DNA of 64,000 bases, taken from Chitinophaga sp. HK235. GTDB taxonomy: Bacteria > Bacteroidota > Bacteroidia > Chitinophagales > Chitinophagaceae. The notes beneath the pieces are model-generated. The model did no database searches and was not told where the DNA came from. It saw nothing but the letters and a program-made list of their open reading frames with translations. Position numbers and translations under genes: made by a program. Location of the stretch: assembly GCF_018255755.1 (NCBI RefSeq), contig NZ_CP073766.1, positions 3,844,001-3,908,000 on the forward strand, read 5' to 3'. Positions 1-7,770 of the stretch are shown piece after piece. Position 1 is the first letter of the stretch. Every line of letters begins with the position of its first letter.

Positions 1-720
1 TTCATTGTTGGTAAAGGGAATAATCTGGGAGCAGGACAAGGCGGTACCTATCCTGGCACCGGCTACTTCTTCCCTGACCACACGCCCGCCTTCTGCCTGT
101 GCCATCACCGCATGATGCACTGCCGGCAGAAACCACGACAAGCCAAACTTACCAGGCGCATGCACGCCCAGCATATATCCCAACGCCGTAAAACCGAATG
201 GCTCATTCAGGATGATCCAGTGTTTTACCTTGTTGCCAAAAGCCTGCGTACATACGCGCACGTAGTTTTCAAAAGCAAACACCACACCCCGGTGGCACCA
301 TCCGCCTTTATTTTCCAGCGCCTGTGGCAGGTCCCAGTGATATAAAGTAACATAAGGCTCCAGACCCAGCTCCAGGCATGCATCTATCACACGGTGATAA
401 AAATCAATACCCGCCTGATTAACCGCACCGGTGCCTCCGGGTATGATCCTGGACCATGATAAGGAGAAACGAAATACGTTGAAGCCCAGCATTTTAGCCA
501 GTAAGATATCCTGTGTATAACGATGATAGAAATCACACGCTACCTGTGCATGGGTTTTATCACGGATTTTGCCCTTTCGGCCAGAGAAGGTATCCCAGAT
601 GGAAAGTCCCTTGCCATCACGATCATGAGCGCCTTCATTCTGAAAAGCGGAAATGGTGACTCCCCAAAGAAAATCATCCCCGAAATCCTTTCTGGTAAAA
701 GGCATGACTGACTGTTCCAT
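1..720 (-). CDS. Beta-glucosidase, glycoside hydrolase family 1 (3' part beyond window)
   Basis: The first 240 codons of a GH1 retaining beta-glycosidase read without a stop to the window edge. The N-terminus has the GH1 opening FGDDFLWG, followed by a residue pattern QNEG that occupies the usual sugar-binding Q position, then SIWDTF, the FRFSLSWSRI strand, VTLYHWDLPQ with the substrate-contacting HWD, and WIILNEP with the acid/base glutamate at about residue 173. The nucleophile motif (ENG) lies outside the window. No signal peptide is visible, so it should be cytoplasmic and hydrolyse imported beta-glucosides. The start ATG at 720 gives MEQSVMPFTRKDFG; a second ATG five codons in is possible. 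It is divergent from the lipoprotein gene at 868. Confidence 0.9.
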   Translation of the reverse strand, partial: MEQSVMPFTRKDFGDDFLWGVTISAFQNEGAHDRDGKGLSIWDTFSGRKGKIRDKTHAQVACDFYHRYTQDILLAKMLGFNVFRFSLSWSRIIPGGTGAVNQAGIDFYHRVIDACLELGLEPYVTLYHWDLPQALENKGGWCHRGVVFAFENYVRVCTQAFGNKVKHWIILNEPFGFTALGYMLGVHAPGKFGLSWFLPAVHHAVMAQAEGGRVVREEVAGARIGTALSCSQIIPFTNNE

Positions 721-867
721 ATGCAAAACCTGAATAACAGTGCCGGTCTGTTGCACCGATCAGGGTGCAGTTTACGACAGTTTGCGTAAAAAAATCATTA
801 TATTATTGTTAACGGTGATGCGAGCCCTTTGTTTGCGGGATACTCCGAACTTTCTTATTTTGTGCGG

Positions 868-1920
868 ATGAGCAGGCATTTAATATATCTCAGTATAATC
901 ACATCCCTGACGGCCTGTGCAGGCAACAGCCGGCCAGCCGTTCAACAGGATACTACCACCACTATCACTGGCACGGATACACTCAACAGGATGGTACTGG
1001 TTCCGGGTGGCACGTTCAGCATGGGTGCAGATGACAGTACCGGCATGCCTGATGAGTATCCCAAACATAGTGTGAAAGTGGATAGTTTCTGGATGGATGA
1101 ACATGAAGTATCCAACCGTGAATTTGCTGTCTTTGTAGCGGCCACCGGTTATGTGACCACCGCCGAAAAGCCAATCTCCAAAGAAGAACTGATGGCCACC
1201 CTGCCTCCGGGCTCAGCAGAGCCGGACAGCAGCATGCTGGCGGCCGGGGCGCTGGTGTTTACACCGCCCAATCATGCAGTGCCTTTCAACGATGTATCGC
1301 AGTGGTGGAGCTTTATTGCAGGCGCCAGCTGGCAACATCCGGAAGGACCGGGAAGTGATATCAAAGGCCGGGAAGATCATCCTGTAACGCAGGTATCCTG
1401 GCATGATGCACAGGCTTACGCCAAATGGGCCGGCAAACGCTTACCCACCGAGGCAGAATGGGAATATGCAGCCAGAGGCGGCCTTTCCAACCAGATATAT
1501 CCCTGGGGCAGTGAAGCCCTGACTGCCGGCAAACCTAAAGCCAACACCTGGAATGGTAATTTTCCCTATAAAAATACCCATACAGATGGATTTGAAAACA
1601 CAGCGCCTGTAAAATCGTATAGCCCTAACGGTTATCAGCTGTATGATATGTCCGGCAATGTGTGGGAATGGGTGTCTGATCTGTATGATGCCCGTTATTA
1701 CGCACAGATGGAAAAGGGAACTGCCAACCCTTCCGGGCCGTCCAAAGGGTATGATCCGGAAGATCCGGCGCTGGAAAAACATGTGATCAGAGGGGGCTCC
1801 TATATGTGCAGTGACGAGTATTGCCGCGGGTACAGAGTATCTGCCAGGATGAAAACAACCCCTGAATCGGGCCTGGCCAATCTGGGATTCCGTTGTGTAC
1901 GCTCAGTGACGCACCACTGA
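868..1920 (+). CDS. Formylglycine-generating enzyme family lipoprotein
   Basis: A 350-residue SUMF1/FGE-sulfatase domain protein. It begins with a lipoprotein signal peptide ending SLTAC (lipobox), so it should be exported and lipid-anchored. The domain opens with MVLVPGGTFSMG, contains MSGNVWEWVSDLY, and ends with RGGSYMC...NLGFRC. Cysteines at about residues 314 and 319 (MCSDEYC) match the spacing of the paired catalytic cysteines of true formylglycine-generating enzymes, which oxidise a sulfatase cysteine to formylglycine. Many Bacteroidota homologues of this fold lack that pair (for example GldK-type proteins), so real enzyme activity is plausible here. The ATG at 868 is preferred over an upstream TTG because it directly opens the signal peptide. 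The 3' end overlaps the convergent DsbA-like gene by 18 bp. No sulfatase gene lies in the window. Confidence 0.88.
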   Translation: MSRHLIYLSIITSLTACAGNSRPAVQQDTTTTITGTDTLNRMVLVPGGTFSMGADDSTGMPDEYPKHSVKVDSFWMDEHEVSNREFAVFVAATGYVTTAEKPISKEELMATLPPGSAEPDSSMLAAGALVFTPPNHAVPFNDVSQWWSFIAGASWQHPEGPGSDIKGREDHPVTQVSWHDAQAYAKWAGKRLPTEAEWEYAARGGLSNQIYPWGSEALTAGKPKANTWNGNFPYKNTHTDGFENTAPVKSYSPNGYQLYDMSGNVWEWVSDLYDARYYAQMEKGTANPSGPSKGYDPEDPALEKHVIRGGSYMCSDEYCRGYRVSARMKTTPESGLANLGFRCVRSVTHH

Positions 1921-2403
1921 TAACAGGTTACGATAATCTCCGTTATATCTTTTACCATTGATAAAGAAAGTAGGTGTGCCATTCACACCACTGCGCACAC
2001 CACTTTCGAAGTCAGCTTCTACTTTGCTGACCAGGCGGTTGTCCTGCATATCTTCTTCAAACTGGTCGAGGTCCAGCTTCAGGTTACGGGCCAGTTCCAT
2101 AAACAAATTATCGCTCAGCTGCCGCTGATGGAGGTAGAGGGCATCGTGCATATGCCAGAACTGCTGCTGCCTGCCGGCTGCTTCGGCAGCTATGGCCGCA
2201 TCCATGGCGTACTCGTGGGTTTCTGCCAATGGGAAATGCCGGAATACAAATTTGATATTATCTGCAGACCGCAGCAGGTCACGGACTACACCGAATGCTT
2301 CTCCACAGTAGGGGCATTGAAAATCTCCATATTCTACAATCTCCACAGTGCCCTGGGGATTGCCGGTTACATGATCGCGGCTGGTAATGGGAGGTGTAAG
2401 CAT
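1903..2403 (-). CDS. DsbA-like thioredoxin-fold protein
   Basis: A 166-residue thioredoxin-fold protein of the DsbA/FrnE-like type. The redox motif CPYC sits at residues 30-33 (GDFQCPYCGEAF), an alpha-helical insertion follows, and the cis-proline loop reads GTPTFFINGKRYNG. No signal peptide is present, so it is probably a cytoplasmic thiol-disulfide oxidoreductase rather than a periplasmic oxidase. It lies 24 bp downstream of the peroxiredoxin gene on the same strand, which suggests a joint role in thiol redox or peroxide defence. The substrate cannot be told from sequence. Confidence 0.85.
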   Translation of the reverse strand: MLTPPITSRDHVTGNPQGTVEIVEYGDFQCPYCGEAFGVVRDLLRSADNIKFVFRHFPLAETHEYAMDAAIAAEAAGRQQQFWHMHDALYLHQRQLSDNLFMELARNLKLDLDQFEEDMQDNRLVSKVEADFESGVRSGVNGTPTFFINGKRYNGDYRNLLSVVRH

Positions 2404-2427
2404 ATAATTGAGTTATCAGTTTTTTGT

Positions 2428-2886
2428 TCAGGCGGTCATCGTCATGGATTCCAGTGCCTGCAGAATACCATCAGCACCGGGGTTTTCATCGATAGGCGAC
2501 AGATAGCTCCATTGTATCATCCTTTGCTGATCGATGACAAACAGGGCACGCTGACTAACGCCTTCCTTATACACGCCGTACTGGCGTGACACCGCTCCCT
2601 TGGGCTCAAAATCCGACAGCAGGTTGAAGTGCAGGTTCCTGTCTTTCGCAAATGCCTGATGACACCATACACCATCCACAGAAATGCCTAGCAGCATAGC
2701 GTTATACTTTTCGAAGAAATGGAGCATTTCATTGTACAGGGCCATCTGGTCGCTGCAAACGGGGCTCCAGTCGGCCGGATAAAATGCGAGGATGACATTT
2801 TTGCCATGCAGGTCCGATAGCCTGAAAGGTTTGCCGGGAGCTGCCTGGAGAGTAAAATCGGGTGCTTTATCGCCTTTTTGTAACAT
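2428..2886 (-). CDS. Peroxiredoxin (AhpC/TSA family)
   Basis: A 152-residue peroxiredoxin. It starts MLQKGDKAPDFTL, typical of the family, and the peroxidatic cysteine is at residue 44 in FYPADWSPVCSDQ, where most relatives have FTPVC. A second cysteine lies in VDGVWCHQAF, about 36 residues later. It reduces peroxides using thiol donors in the cytoplasm. It is the first gene of a two-gene unit with the DsbA-like gene, which could recycle it. The length is normal for the family. Confidence 0.88.
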   Translation of the reverse strand: MLQKGDKAPDFTLQAAPGKPFRLSDLHGKNVILAFYPADWSPVCSDQMALYNEMLHFFEKYNAMLLGISVDGVWCHQAFAKDRNLHFNLLSDFEPKGAVSRQYGVYKEGVSQRALFVIDQQRMIQWSYLSPIDENPGADGILQALESMTMTA

Positions 2887-2965
2887 AACCGCTATTTATC
2901 CGGGGAAGAAAACAGTGCTTAAGTATAACGTTAATGCCCGGAGAAAGTTGACTACAAACAAAAAT

Positions 2966-2986
2966 GCCACGGTGGCGGACCGTGGC
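2966..2986 (-). terminator. Rho-independent terminator after the M56 gene
   Basis: Perfect 8-bp stem (GCCACGGT / ACCGTGGC) with a 5-nt loop. Read on the minus strand it is followed by ATTTTTGTTTG, 30 nt past the stop codon of the M56 gene. It is also U-rich on the plus strand, so it may act both ways. Confidence 0.8.
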
Positions 2987-3016
2987 TTTTTGCTTCCCGA
3001 GCGAAGAGAAGATGAA

Positions 3017-4612
3017 TCAAGGTTTAGCGTCTGATTCTACTTTTGCTTGTCTGGCATCTTTATCATTTTTATTGGCATTGACGCTGCCTTGCTCTTTGGA
3101 GAGGAGGGTGATTTTATCGGCAGACATAGTATTGCCTGAGGCACCCTGTACAGATGCATTGTTAGTGTTGACCATAATAACGTGGCCCATCACCGTCACT
3201 TTTCCACCGTTAGCCGCGCTACCGCCAGTAGCTACAGATACATGGTTGGCTGTTCCAGAGATGGTCGTGTTTTTTGCTACAAAAGCCTGGCCGCTTATCG
3301 TTTTTTTATTGGCAGCAGCCCAGGACTTGGTAAATATTTCAATTACACCGTTGCGGGCGGATTCACCGTATTGTTCTATATAGGTACCCGTAGAAGCACC
3401 TTTGTAAACACTGATTGATTCAATATCATCCGGATTGAGGGAGTGTATTTCCCCATCGGTGATGGGTCTGCCGTTCAGCAGGTACAGAGGGCCCTCGCCA
3501 TTAACCGTATTAGCACTTCCCCGGAGGGTAACAGGTGCCGGTCCGCCAGCAGCTACTGCACCTGCTTCTTTAGGTGCTGGTGCTGCCAGTGGGGTTGGGT
3601 TCGCTACCACAGCAGGTGCGGCTGGTCTGGCTTTCGGGGAAGCAGTGCGCTCCGGTGATGCCGGTTCGGCAACAAAAACCGCCTCACGTGGACCGGTGGA
3701 ATCTTTAGGTTGTACAGCGGCAGCGGCAAATACCGCCTGGTGGTTGGCCACCGATGCCCGGCTGTAATTGAGCGATAATACCAGGCCTCCCACCAGTACG
3801 CCGAAAGCTCCATAGCGTACCACCTGGATGGCTGATGACTGTTTCCTGTTCATCATAATGATCCTGTTTTTTAAATGTGAGAAATTGAAATTGTTTGCGA
3901 TGGCCGTCGCATATGGGATCCCACTAACTTGTATCAGACTGTATTGATATGTTTTTTTATCTATGCCCTGCTTCAGGAGATAACGATCAGTAATAAATTC
4001 CAGGTTTTCGCGGATCGCTGTTTTCATCAGCCAGGCACCGGGGTTAAACCAGTAAAAAGTATTATTCAGTTCTCCCAGTATTACATCGGCGCTGTGCCAT
4101 TGTTTCACATGTACCTGCTCATGGCGGAGGATAGCCGGTATTTCATCCGGCTGATGCAGAGAAGGATTAATGTAGATATGGCGGAAAAACGAGAAGGGGG
4201 ATAACTCCTTCTGCAATGTCCGCACGGCAGCGCCTTCTACTATACCAGGCCTGGACTTCCTATGGATCCTCCAGAGTGAGAAGAGCTGCCCGGCAAAACG
4301 TATAGACATTACCGTTACACCTGCCCAGAAAAGATATACCAGCAAGGTCCACACGGTGAAGCTGTCTCCATGCGTTTTGAGCGCTTCGAGATCTGGCAGA
4401 TAAGTCATGCCGCCGGCAATAGCCTGGTGCCGGTTGACAAATGAATTAACAGCTACTAATGGAAATAAAGAGGAAAAAGCAATGCCGGTCAACAGGAACA
4501 CCCTGTTAAGGGTGTAAAAGGTCAGCCTTCTTAATCCCAGCCAGTAAGCGAGGAAAAAAAGTGTCAGCGCAATATTGGCCTTCAGGAGGTATATCAGTAT
4601 GGCAGGTATCAT
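3017..4612 (-). CDS. BlaR1/MecR1-like M56 peptidase with C-terminal TonB-plug-like domain
   Basis: A 531-residue membrane metalloprotease. N-terminal transmembrane segments include ANIALTLFFLAYWLGL and VFLLTGIAFSSLFPLVAV, with another near TVWTLLVYLFWAGV. The M56 zinc motif is HEQVH in AILRHEQVHVKQWHSADV, followed by the NTFYWFNPGAWLM signature. A further hydrophobic segment (YGAFGVLVGGLVLSL) leads into a Pro/Ala-rich linker and a C-terminal part (PLYLLNGRPITDGEI, IESISVYKG) that resembles the plug domain of TonB-dependent receptors, an arrangement common in Bacteroidota M56 proteins. It lies 17 bp after the BlaI-type repressor and should be its signal-dependent protease. The inducing signal is unknown; no beta-lactamase gene is adjacent. 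Confidence 0.88.
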   Translation of the reverse strand: MIPAILIYLLKANIALTLFFLAYWLGLRRLTFYTLNRVFLLTGIAFSSLFPLVAVNSFVNRHQAIAGGMTYLPDLEALKTHGDSFTVWTLLVYLFWAGVTVMSIRFAGQLFSLWRIHRKSRPGIVEGAAVRTLQKELSPFSFFRHIYINPSLHQPDEIPAILRHEQVHVKQWHSADVILGELNNTFYWFNPGAWLMKTAIRENLEFITDRYLLKQGIDKKTYQYSLIQVSGIPYATAIANNFNFSHLKNRIIMMNRKQSSAIQVVRYGAFGVLVGGLVLSLNYSRASVANHQAVFAAAAVQPKDSTGPREAVFVAEPASPERTASPKARPAAPAVVANPTPLAAPAPKEAGAVAAGGPAPVTLRGSANTVNGEGPLYLLNGRPITDGEIHSLNPDDIESISVYKGASTGTYIEQYGESARNGVIEIFTKSWAAANKKTISGQAFVAKNTTISGTANHVSVATGGSAANGGKVTVMGHVIMVNTNNASVQGASGNTMSADKITLLSKEQGSVNANKNDKDARQAKVESDAKP

Positions 4613-4629
4613 TGTTTTCCAGGTTTAGG

Positions 4630-4989
4630 TTATTTACCACTTTCAATCATCCGGATAATTTCTTTGAGCTCTTCAGGGCTGATCTTTTTTTCTTTGGCGA
4701 AGAAAGATACCAGCTCCTTATAAGAGTTCTCAAAGTAGTCTTTTACAAAACCACTCATGAACCTGTTTTTATAGGTCTCTTCTTTTATAATCGGCGTATA
4801 TTCATATACGTTACCCACCTTATGACTTTCCACAAATCCTTTCTTTTCCAGATTTTTAATGGTAGAAGCCAGTGTAGTATATGGCGGTGCCGGTGCAGGA
4901 TGTGCTTCCAGGAAGTCTTTCACAAACCCTTTCCCCCTTTTCCATATCGCCAGCATGGCAGCTTCTTCCTGTTGTGTGAGCTTTTCCAT
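4630..4989 (-). CDS. BlaI/MecI/CopY-family transcriptional repressor
   Basis: A 119-residue winged-helix repressor of the BlaI family. The opening LTQQEEAAMLAIWKRGKGFVKDFL matches the family's first helices, YTTLASTIKNLEKKGFV is the recognition helix and wing region, and the C-terminal half is the dimerisation helix pair. It should bind its own promoter as a dimer and be cleaved by the M56 protease encoded next. Two perfect dyads upstream fit an autoregulatory operator. The two genes form an operon ending at the hairpin near 2976. Confidence 0.9.
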   Translation of the reverse strand: MEKLTQQEEAAMLAIWKRGKGFVKDFLEAHPAPAPPYTTLASTIKNLEKKGFVESHKVGNVYEYTPIIKEETYKNRFMSGFVKDYFENSYKELVSFFAKEKKISPEELKEIIRMIESGK

Positions 4990-5007
4990 ATTGATGAATT
5001 TATTAAT

Positions 5008-5022
5008 TACGAACTTTTCGTA
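5008..5022. promoter_or_regulatory. Candidate BlaI operator, box 1
   Basis: Perfect dyad TACGAA-N3-TTCGTA (spacer CTT), 19 nt upstream of the repressor start codon. Identical arms recur in box 2, with dyad centres 19 bp apart, consistent with two dimers on nearly the same face of the helix. Between the boxes the minus strand reads TAGATTTA, one base from the Bacteroidota -7 element TAnnTTTG. Confidence 0.65.
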
Positions 5023-5026
5023 AATC

Positions 5027-5041
5027 TACGAAAGTTTCGTA
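5027..5041. promoter_or_regulatory. Candidate BlaI operator, box 2
   Basis: Perfect dyad TACGAA-N3-TTCGTA (spacer AGT), the upstream partner of box 1. Known BlaI/MecI operators are TACA/TGTA-type dyads; here the arms are longer and start TACG, so the binding specificity would be a variant. Assignment to BlaI rests on position and repetition. Confidence 0.65.
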
Positions 5042-5388
5042 ATTAAGGAAATATTTTCGGGGAAAATTCTCAAAAAGAATTCAAAAGAATAATTATCAAA
5101 TAATTATTCAAAAAGGAATATGCAGGGTAGGCTGTATTTAAATATGCAGATGTTTGAATCTTTCAGTATCCAATCATCATCACGAGGTTCCAAACAATGA
5201 GAAGGTTTTTTAATTACATAACTACACACAATAATATTTCACTACCCCTATATAATAGTGTTCTGTGTTATTTAAAAAATGAGAGCGCTTTCGCCCAACC
5301 GGAACTTTATTAAATCAAAACTACTACTTAATACTTTAATTATCAATAACTTAATTAAGAAATTTGCATGAATTTTAAATTAAATTAC
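5042..5388. other. AT-rich intergenic region before the AbiE genes
   Basis: About 350 bases without a recognisable gene, strongly AT-rich compared with the genes before it. It probably contains the left boundary of the horizontally acquired AbiE insert. No terminal repeat or attachment site could be seen by eye. Confidence 0.5.
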
Positions 5389-5418
5389 TTGCAAAAAGAT
5401 GATTTAGTGCTATATTTG
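5389..5418 (+). promoter_or_regulatory. Bacteroidota-type promoter for the abiE pair
   Basis: A -7 element TATATTTG (5411-5418) matches TAnnTTTG exactly, and a TTG (5389-5391) lies 19 bp upstream at the -33 position. The predicted transcription start is near 5425, downstream of the ATG at 5368, so translation should start at the ATG at 5437. Confidence 0.6.
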
Positions 5419-5436
5419 TATAGAGGAACAGAAAAA

Positions 5437-6036
5437 ATGAAAAAGCTAGAGGAACTCAAAAAGCATCTGAGAAGTGGTGAGGTATATCGCCGCGCTGATT
5501 TAGCTCAATGGTCTAATGCTGTTGATCGCCATCTTGTAATGCTCTTAAAAGAAGGTTTGCTTGAGAAGGTATCGGCTGGACTATATTATGTTCCCAAAGA
5601 AACTGTTTTTGGGGTCGCACCACCTGATGAGAAAGTGCTAGTACGCACTTTTTTAAAGGATGATAATTTTTTACTGACCTCACCAAACGCCTATAATAGT
5701 TTGGGAGTTGGAACGACCCAATTGTATAATAAGCGCATTGTATATAACCATAAAAGGCATGGTGAATTCAATTTGGGTGGTAAAGAATTTTTTTTCCATT
5801 CTAAACATCATTTCCCCAAAAAGCTCACCCCTGAATTTTTGCTGGTCGATTTAGTCAATAATATAGATACCCTGGCAGAGGATAAAGAAGTGCTTTTAAA
5901 AAATGTTTTTGCAAAAGTAACTTCAATGGACAGGAAACAACTAAAGCGATCCTTGGATAGCTACGGTAATGTCAAAACTAAATCTCTATTGTCACCTGTA
6001 TTAAACGAACAAAACCAGATTGCCCATGCCGTCTAA
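5437..6036 (+). CDS. AbiEi-type antitoxin / DUF6088-like winged-helix protein
   Basis: A 199-residue protein starting MKKLEELKKHLRSGEVYRRADLAQWS. The N-terminal part is a winged helix of the kind found in AbiEi antitoxins and DUF6088 proteins (RHLVMLLKEGLLEKVSAGLYYVPK). The rest is the conserved C-terminal domain (LLTSPNAYNSLGVGTTQLYNKRIVYNHKR and LLVDLVNNIDTL). In this family the antitoxin represses its operon and neutralises the AbiEii nucleotidyltransferase toxin. The ATG at 5368 would add 23 residues but precedes the predicted promoter start, so 5437 is preferred. It overlaps the toxin gene by 11 bp, so the two are translationally coupled. AT-rich composition suggests transfer. Confidence 0.85.
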   Translation: MKKLEELKKHLRSGEVYRRADLAQWSNAVDRHLVMLLKEGLLEKVSAGLYYVPKETVFGVAPPDEKVLVRTFLKDDNFLLTSPNAYNSLGVGTTQLYNKRIVYNHKRHGEFNLGGKEFFFHSKHHFPKKLTPEFLLVDLVNNIDTLAEDKEVLLKNVFAKVTSMDRKQLKRSLDSYGNVKTKSLLSPVLNEQNQIAHAV

Positions 6037-6979
6037 ATTTCTTCATGAGCATAAGAATTTTGCTGATCTTTTAAGAATCCTGGAAAAAGAGACGGGAATC
6101 CTTGCGGGCCTTATTGAAAAAGACTACTGGATTATGCACGTATTATACGGCCTTAAGAAGCAAGGCTTTTCATTTGTAATGAAAGGCGGGACTTCTTTAT
6201 CGAAGGGCTATGGCATTATTGACCGATTTTCAGAAGATATAGATATTCAAATATACCCACCGGATGATTTAGGAGTTGTATCCAATCCTAAGAATATTAA
6301 AGGAGATGCCGTAGATTCGAGAAGGCAATATTATGATTGGCTTGCAGAACAAATCAAAATTGAGGGAATTACATCAATATTACGTGATAAGGCATTTGAC
6401 AACGAAAAAACTTATAATAGCGGCGGCATCAGGCTGTTTTATGAAAGCTCCGCCGATAAAGTAGAAGGAGCTAAAGAAGGTATACTTCTTGAAGTTGGAT
6501 TTGACACAGTGACACCGAACAACAACTTGAGAATTAGTTCATGGGCCTATGAGCGTGCAGTTAGCGGTAAAATTAAGATTGAGGATAATCGAGCCATTGA
6601 TATAGCCTGTTATCATCCCGGATATACTTTTGTCGAAAAGCTCCAAACTATCGTAACAAAATTCCGAATTGAACAGGAAAAGAGGCAAGAGAAGCCCAAT
6701 CTAATGCGCCAATATTATGATATTTACTGTTTGCTTGACAATCCACTAGTACAGGAATTTATTGGTACGGACGATTATCAAAAACATAAAGAGGTTCGTT
6801 TTACAGGTAAGGATAAAGGTGTCTTTATTGCCGAAAATGAAGCATTTCATCTCAGTTCTCCCGAACTGCAAAACAAATTTAAAGAGCGGTACGAAGCGAC
6901 TAAAAGCCTTTATTATAAGGGACAACCTCCTTTTGAAGAGTTGCTCCAACGCATAAAAAAAAATATTGAGCGATTATAG
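6026..6979 (+). CDS. AbiEii-type nucleotidyltransferase toxin
   Basis: A 317-residue nucleotidyltransferase of the AbiEii/AbiGii family. The motif MKGGTSLSKGYGIIDRFSEDIDI contains the GG(T)S and D-x-D residues that bind nucleotide and metal. The lysine-containing helix region YHPGYTFVEKLQTIVTKF and the RQYYDIYCLLD segment are typical of the family. Such proteins, with their cognate antitoxin, form type IV-like toxin-antitoxin systems that abort phage infection; related MenT toxins modify tRNA acceptor ends. The ATG at 6026 is preferred to a TTG two codons earlier. It is the last gene of the pair and nothing similar follows. Confidence 0.88.
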   Translation: MPSKFLHEHKNFADLLRILEKETGILAGLIEKDYWIMHVLYGLKKQGFSFVMKGGTSLSKGYGIIDRFSEDIDIQIYPPDDLGVVSNPKNIKGDAVDSRRQYYDWLAEQIKIEGITSILRDKAFDNEKTYNSGGIRLFYESSADKVEGAKEGILLEVGFDTVTPNNNLRISSWAYERAVSGKIKIEDNRAIDIACYHPGYTFVEKLQTIVTKFRIEQEKRQEKPNLMRQYYDIYCLLDNPLVQEFIGTDDYQKHKEVRFTGKDKGVFIAENEAFHLSSPELQNKFKERYEATKSLYYKGQPPFEELLQRIKKNIERL

Positions 6980-7092
6980 AAATGTATATGACGTTTCAGA
7001 TTGCAACATCTTGTCAGCTCACTATTAACTTAGTAAACTGCCAAAATCCAACAAATCCTGTAATAATCGGTTAGACAACTCTCCCTTTCTCG

Positions 7093-7770
7093 CTACAATT
7101 TATCCAGTATATCCTTATATCCTCTTCCAATAGGAATGGGTTTCCCTTTTATTTCCACTACTTCAGCGGTATAGGAATCAATCTGATTAACAGAAACAAT
7201 GAAAGAACGATGTACGCGCTTGAAAATATTCCCTGGCAGCAGCTCTTCGATCTCATTGGTACTCATCTTGGACAGGTATTCACTGCTGATGGTCACGATT
7301 TTAATATACTCCCGCTGGCTTTCTATGTACAGTATCTCCGAAAACCGGATTTTTACTCTCCGCTTCTGTACATATACGAAAATAAAATCCCTGACCTCCT
7401 CTATTCCCCGGCGGGGGTCGGCTTTTACTTTATTAACAGCCGTAAAAAAACGTTCAAATTCGATAGGCTTCAGCAGGTAATCTGTTACATTCAGGTTAAA
7501 ACCCTCTACCGCATATTGATGATAGGCAGTAGTAACAATCACGGAGGGCGGATTCGTCAGTGTTTTAAGAAAAGCCATTCCTTTCAGCCTGGGCAGATGG
7601 ATATCCAGAAAGATGAGATCCGTTTCGTTACGCAACAGAAACTCTGAAGCAAGGATGGCATCTTTAAAAATACCTTGCAGCTCCAGAAAGGGAACTGCTG
7701 AAACGTAATCCTTCAGCACTTTTGCTGCCAGCGGCTCATCTTCTATAATAATGCATTTTATGCTAGACAT
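7093..7770 (-). CDS. LytTR-family response regulator
   Basis: A 225-residue response regulator. Residues 1-120 are the receiver domain: acidic pocket IIEDE, phosphoacceptor Asp56 in LIFLDIHLP, Thr in VIVTTAYHQYAVEGF, Lys in VTDYLLKP. Residues about 130-225 are a LytTR DNA-binding domain (IRFSEILYIESQREYIKI and FKRVHRSFIVSVNQI). It binds promoter repeats as a dimer after phosphorylation. The start overlaps the end of the sensor kinase gene by 8 bp, so the pair is a coupled two-component system. Its targets cannot be deduced; the divergent DUF4395 gene on the other side of the kinase is a possible one. Confidence 0.93.
   Translation of the reverse strand: MSSIKCIIIEDEPLAAKVLKDYVSAVPFLELQGIFKDAILASEFLLRNETDLIFLDIHLPRLKGMAFLKTLTNPPSVIVTTAYHQYAVEGFNLNVTDYLLKPIEFERFFTAVNKVKADPRRGIEEVRDFIFVYVQKRRVKIRFSEILYIESQREYIKIVTISSEYLSKMSTNEIEELLPGNIFKRVHRSFIVSVNQIDSYTAEVVEIKGKPIPIGRGYKDILDKL

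Noticed and set aside
5368..5436. Longer start for the AbiEi-like antitoxin
   Set aside because: The exact promoter elements at 5389-5418 lie inside it, so a transcript from there cannot include this ATG.
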